From NCBI GenBank assembly GCA_903852815.1, contig CAINRW010000024.1, forward strand, positions 1 to 63,112: 63,112 bases of DNA, written 5' to 3'. This document shows, one piece after another, positions 58,253 through 63,112 of this stretch. A program made the position numbers and the translations under genes. This DNA is from an uncultured Actinomycetes bacterium (GTDB taxonomy: Bacteria > Actinomycetota > Actinomycetes > Nanopelagicales > Nanopelagicaceae). The notes beneath the pieces are model-generated. The model searched no databases. It worked only from the letters and a program-made list of their open reading frames with translations, and was not told the origin of the DNA. Within the stretch, counting starts at the first letter, position 1, and each line of letters opens with the position of its first letter.

Positions 58253-59407
58253 TCAGACTTTCACTGGCTGTGAGGGAGTTAATTTAATAATCAAAAATGC
58301 AATAATTATTAAAACTGGAACCATGATGTAAGCGCGGGAAATTCCAAAATTATCGCCAAGGAAACCTAAAAGAAATGGTGCGCCTGCGATTGCAATGCCA
58401 GCACCTAATGAAGAGCGGCCAACTGCAAGATCTGGACGGTCATCGCTAAAACCAACGAGCCTGATCGCAGAAAGTGCGAACTGCATTGAAATTCCAAGGC
58501 CAACCAACAGTAAGCAAATTAATGAAATTATCATTGTGTGCGAAAGCCAAAACATTGAAAATCCTATGAGTTGGAGCGTCACAAGTAGCAGCAATTGAGT
58601 ATCAAGTTTAAAATTCTTGAGCAACAAACCACCGTACCAGCGGCCAATTCCCATGCCAGTGCCTAAAGCAACGATGGCTACAGTTGAAATTGCTGCACTC
58701 GACCCGACGCGATCTTTCAGTAGTGCTGCCGACCAAAATGAGGTGGCAAACTCTGAAGAAATACATGCAACAAAACCAAACCAAGCCAGCCAAAATGTCG
58801 CTGACATCTTTCCACTTTGTGGACCACTTACATCAGGAACATGTTCCTCTTTACCCTTATCGCGTCCAATTAAAACTAGAACAAGGGCAACAGGAAGTGC
58901 GAGTAATAAACCTAAACGCCAAAAATCTCTAAATTGTGTTGCGATGGTTCCAATTACTGCAGTTCCCGTAACAAATCCAACCGAGGCGATTCCATTTGCT
59001 TGTGGGATTGCAACTTCCGCCGCTTTTCCATAGTGATGCGACATTGAAGTCAGCATTGTGTTAATCACTATTGATGTACCAAAACCAGTAATTAATGTGG
59101 CTGGAAGGGTCAAAGAGACTGGGGGAGAAATGACAAACAAAAGTAGACCGGTTGAGAATATTCCTAAACCAATCCACTGAGATTTTGCTCGTCCATACTT
59201 ATGCGCAAGATGAGGGTTTACATAACCTGCAGCAATTGAAGCGATTCCCATAACTGTTCCATGCAGACCTGCAATAGTTAAAGATGTTCCTTGATCTGCT
59301 CTTAATAGAGATTGTGCAGGACCAAATCCACCCAAATAGAAATTAACGATGGCGGTTTGGGTAGCCGTAATCCAAAAGAATCGATCTCGCTGAAATGATT
59401 TAGGCAT
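58253..59407 (-). CDS. MFS transporter
   Basis: Multiple TM helices, HLAHKYGRAKSQW, and GMGIGRWYGGLLLKNF motifs. Confidence 0.88.
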   Translation of the reverse strand: MPKSFQRDRFFWITATQTAIVNFYLGGFGPAQSLLRADQGTSLTIAGLHGTVMGIASIAAGYVNPHLAHKYGRAKSQWIGLGIFSTGLLLFVISPPVSLTLPATLITGFGTSIVINTMLTSMSHHYGKAAEVAIPQANGIASVGFVTGTAVIGTIATQFRDFWRLGLLLALPVALVLVLIGRDKGKEEHVPDVSGPQSGKMSATFWLAWFGFVACISSEFATSFWSAALLKDRVGSSAAISTVAIVALGTGMGIGRWYGGLLLKNFKLDTQLLLLVTLQLIGFSMFWLSHTMIISLICLLLVGLGISMQFALSAIRLVGFSDDRPDLAVGRSSLGAGIAIAGAPFLLGFLGDNFGISRAYIMVPVLIIIAFLIIKLTPSQPVKV

Positions 59408-59413
59408 TATTTT

Positions 59414-61235
<1,822 letters not shown>

Positions 61236-61324
61236 GAGTGCATCCTCTTGGACCTGTGGTCGCGAACACCCCTTGGTTAGGGGCAGAATTAGCGGCGCAG
61301 AAACCACAATTAAGGGAGCTCAAC

Positions 61325-62440
61325 GTGTCAGATGATTTCAAGCCAGGCCTTGAAGGTGTAATTGCTTTTGAATCTGAAATTGCAGAGCCCGATAAAGAAG
61401 GTAGCGCGCTTCGCTACCGTGGTGTTGATATTGAAGATCTAGTTGGACGCGTTTCATTTGGAAATGTGTGGGGACTTCTTGTTGATGATCAATTCAATCC
61501 AGGTCTTCCAAATGCAGAAAAATTTCCATTACCTGTTCACTCTGGTGATGTGCGCGTAGATGTACAAGCTGCGATTTCAATGTTGGCACCAGCATGGGGA
61601 TTTAAACCACTTTTAGATATTGATGATGCAGAGGCGCGCAGCAATCTCGCGCGTGCATCTGTAATGGTGCTCTCTTATTTAGCCCAAGCAGCACGCGGAC
61701 AAATTGCACCATCTGTTCCAGAAACTGAAATTGATAAAGCACACACAGTTGTCGAGCGAATGATGATTCGTTGGCGCGGTGAGCCAGATCCTGCACATGT
61801 TCGCGCAATTGATGCTTACTTTGTTTCAGCTGCAGAGCATGGAATGAATGCTTCAACATTTACTGCGCGCGTAATTGCATCTACTGGTGCAGATGTTGCT
61901 GCAGCGCTTTCAGGTGCAATTGGTGCAATGTCAGGTCCGCTCCATGGCGGTGCACCTTCACGTGTATTGCACATGATTGAAGAAGTTGAAAAAACTGGCG
62001 ATGCAACTGCATACGTCAAGGGATTGTTAGATCGCAAAGAACGTTTGATGGGATTTGGTCACCGCGTTTACCGCGCAGAAGATCCACGCGCACGTACTCT
62101 GCGTCGCACTGCTAAGGAATTAAACGCACCGCGTTACGCAGTTGCTGAAGCCCTTGAGCAAGCAGCGCTACAAGAACTTCGCGAGCGCCAACCAGATCGT
62201 GTTCTTGAAACAAATGTTGAATTTTGGGCAGCAATCATTTTAGATTTTGCAGAAGTTCCTGCACATCTATTTACTTCTATGTTTACAGCTGCTCGCACTG
62301 CAGGTTGGTCTGCACATATCTTGGAGCAAAAGCGCACTGGTCGATTGATTCGCCCATCTGCTCGCTACATTGGCAAGGGTCCACGCAAACCTGAAGCCGT
62401 AGATGGCTGGGATGGCACTGTCGAACAGCTTCACAAGTAG
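61325..62440 (+). CDS. gltA: Citrate synthase
   Basis: GLEGVIAFESEIAEPDKEGSALRYRGVDIEDLV...LSGAIGAMSGPLHGGAPSRVLHMIEEV...RLMGFGHRVYRAEDPRAR. GTG at 61325. Confidence 0.93.
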   Translation: MSDDFKPGLEGVIAFESEIAEPDKEGSALRYRGVDIEDLVGRVSFGNVWGLLVDDQFNPGLPNAEKFPLPVHSGDVRVDVQAAISMLAPAWGFKPLLDIDDAEARSNLARASVMVLSYLAQAARGQIAPSVPETEIDKAHTVVERMMIRWRGEPDPAHVRAIDAYFVSAAEHGMNASTFTARVIASTGADVAAALSGAIGAMSGPLHGGAPSRVLHMIEEVEKTGDATAYVKGLLDRKERLMGFGHRVYRAEDPRARTLRRTAKELNAPRYAVAEALEQAALQELRERQPDRVLETNVEFWAAIILDFAEVPAHLFTSMFTAARTAGWSAHILEQKRTGRLIRPSARYIGKGPRKPEAVDGWDGTVEQLHK

Positions 62441-62491
62441 GCTCTGCAATAGCCCCTGTAAATGTAAGGCTTTATAACAATCAGATAAAAG

Positions 62492-62508
62492 AGCCTCCAA
62501 AGGGGGCT
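62492..62508 (+). terminator. Possible terminator hairpin downstream of gltA
   Basis: AGCCTCC-AAA-GGGGGCT stem; following T-run is weak and displaced. Confidence 0.35.
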
Positions 62509-62608
62509 AGTTCAGCCTTTTAGATTTGATTACTCGCGCATTCACGTGTGAAATAGCCTCAATAGCGCATGCCCTCGTATGCGTGTTTTCCATCCATGGA
62601 GGATATAA

Positions 62609-63112
62609 ATGAATACAAAGCGTTTCGGATTTGCTGGCGTTTTCGCAGCATTCGCGCTTGCGGTTTCAACACTTGTAGCACCATCAGCAAGTGCGACTTC
62701 ACAGATCGTTGTGTGGGCAGATGAATCTCGCGGGCCAAACCTAACTAAAGTAATTGCAGCAAAAGGTGACTGGGTTCCTGGTTACACAATCAAGGTTGTA
62801 ACTTTCTCAAGCTTTGATGCTTTGAAGGCTGCATTTGATATTGCTACAGATGCATCTGGTCCAGACATCGTTGTTGGTGGAAATGACTGGGTTCCAACTG
62901 GAGCTAAGAGCGGAAAGCTTGCACCACTCGTACTTTCTGCATCAGTTAAGGCACGTTTCAATCCAACACAGTTCCTTGATTTAACATACAAGGGCAAGTT
63001 GTACGGCGTTCCTGTAGACATCAACAACGTTGCAATGATCTACAACACCAAGCTTGTTTCAAGTGCACCAGAAACTTTTGGTGACATGGTTAATTACTAC
63101 ACAGCTAACAAA
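62609..63112 (+). CDS. Sugar ABC transporter substrate-binding protein (MalE-like), 3' partial
   Basis: MNTKRFGFAGVFAAFALAVSTLVAPSASATSQIVVWADESRGPNLTKVIAAK...DIVVGGNDWVPTGAKSGKLAPL...KLYGVPVDINNVAMIYNTKLV; SD GGAGG. Open at window end and absent from the ORF track. Confidence 0.9.
   Translation, partial: MNTKRFGFAGVFAAFALAVSTLVAPSASATSQIVVWADESRGPNLTKVIAAKGDWVPGYTIKVVTFSSFDALKAAFDIATDASGPDIVVGGNDWVPTGAKSGKLAPLVLSASVKARFNPTQFLDLTYKGKLYGVPVDINNVAMIYNTKLVSSAPETFGDMVNYYTANK

Overview
Window of about 63 kb with moderate-to-low GC and very compact gene packing. Gene content and synteny are actinobacterial and resemble the streamlined freshwater acI/Nanopelagicales type; this taxonomic call is inference. 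Recognisable neighbourhoods: glnR-mshD-like-thioredoxin-DUF4395; mshA-YbjN-gpmA; carD-ispDF-cysS-rlmB; ppk-Nudix/phosphohistidine phosphatase-ppx; groEL with a CIRCE-like operator; DUF3027-csp; serC-pdxH-gltA. There are five tRNAs (Phe, Asp, Glu, Lys, Thr). The first ~21 kb is an accessory, surface-oriented region: an IPT/TIG repeat protein with an RTX-like motif, a DsbA-FKBP fusion, a plant-EXORDIUM-like domain joined to putative-Ig repeats, a ferric reductase/FMN-binding/ApbE group, and a metzincin-type protease. The strongest candidate for an undescribed system is a tandemly duplicated cassette at ~9.13-15.9 kb. Each copy has (i) a conserved upstream element and a leader hairpin, (ii) an ECF-type sigma factor fused to a TM helix and a conserved extracytoplasmic domain, (iii) a multi-hairpin intergenic leader, (iv) a large secreted protein with conserved ends, a divergent middle and an Ala-rich heptad-repeat C-terminus, and (v) a near-identical TTCG-loop terminator. 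All calls come from reading the sequence; no searches or folding were run.
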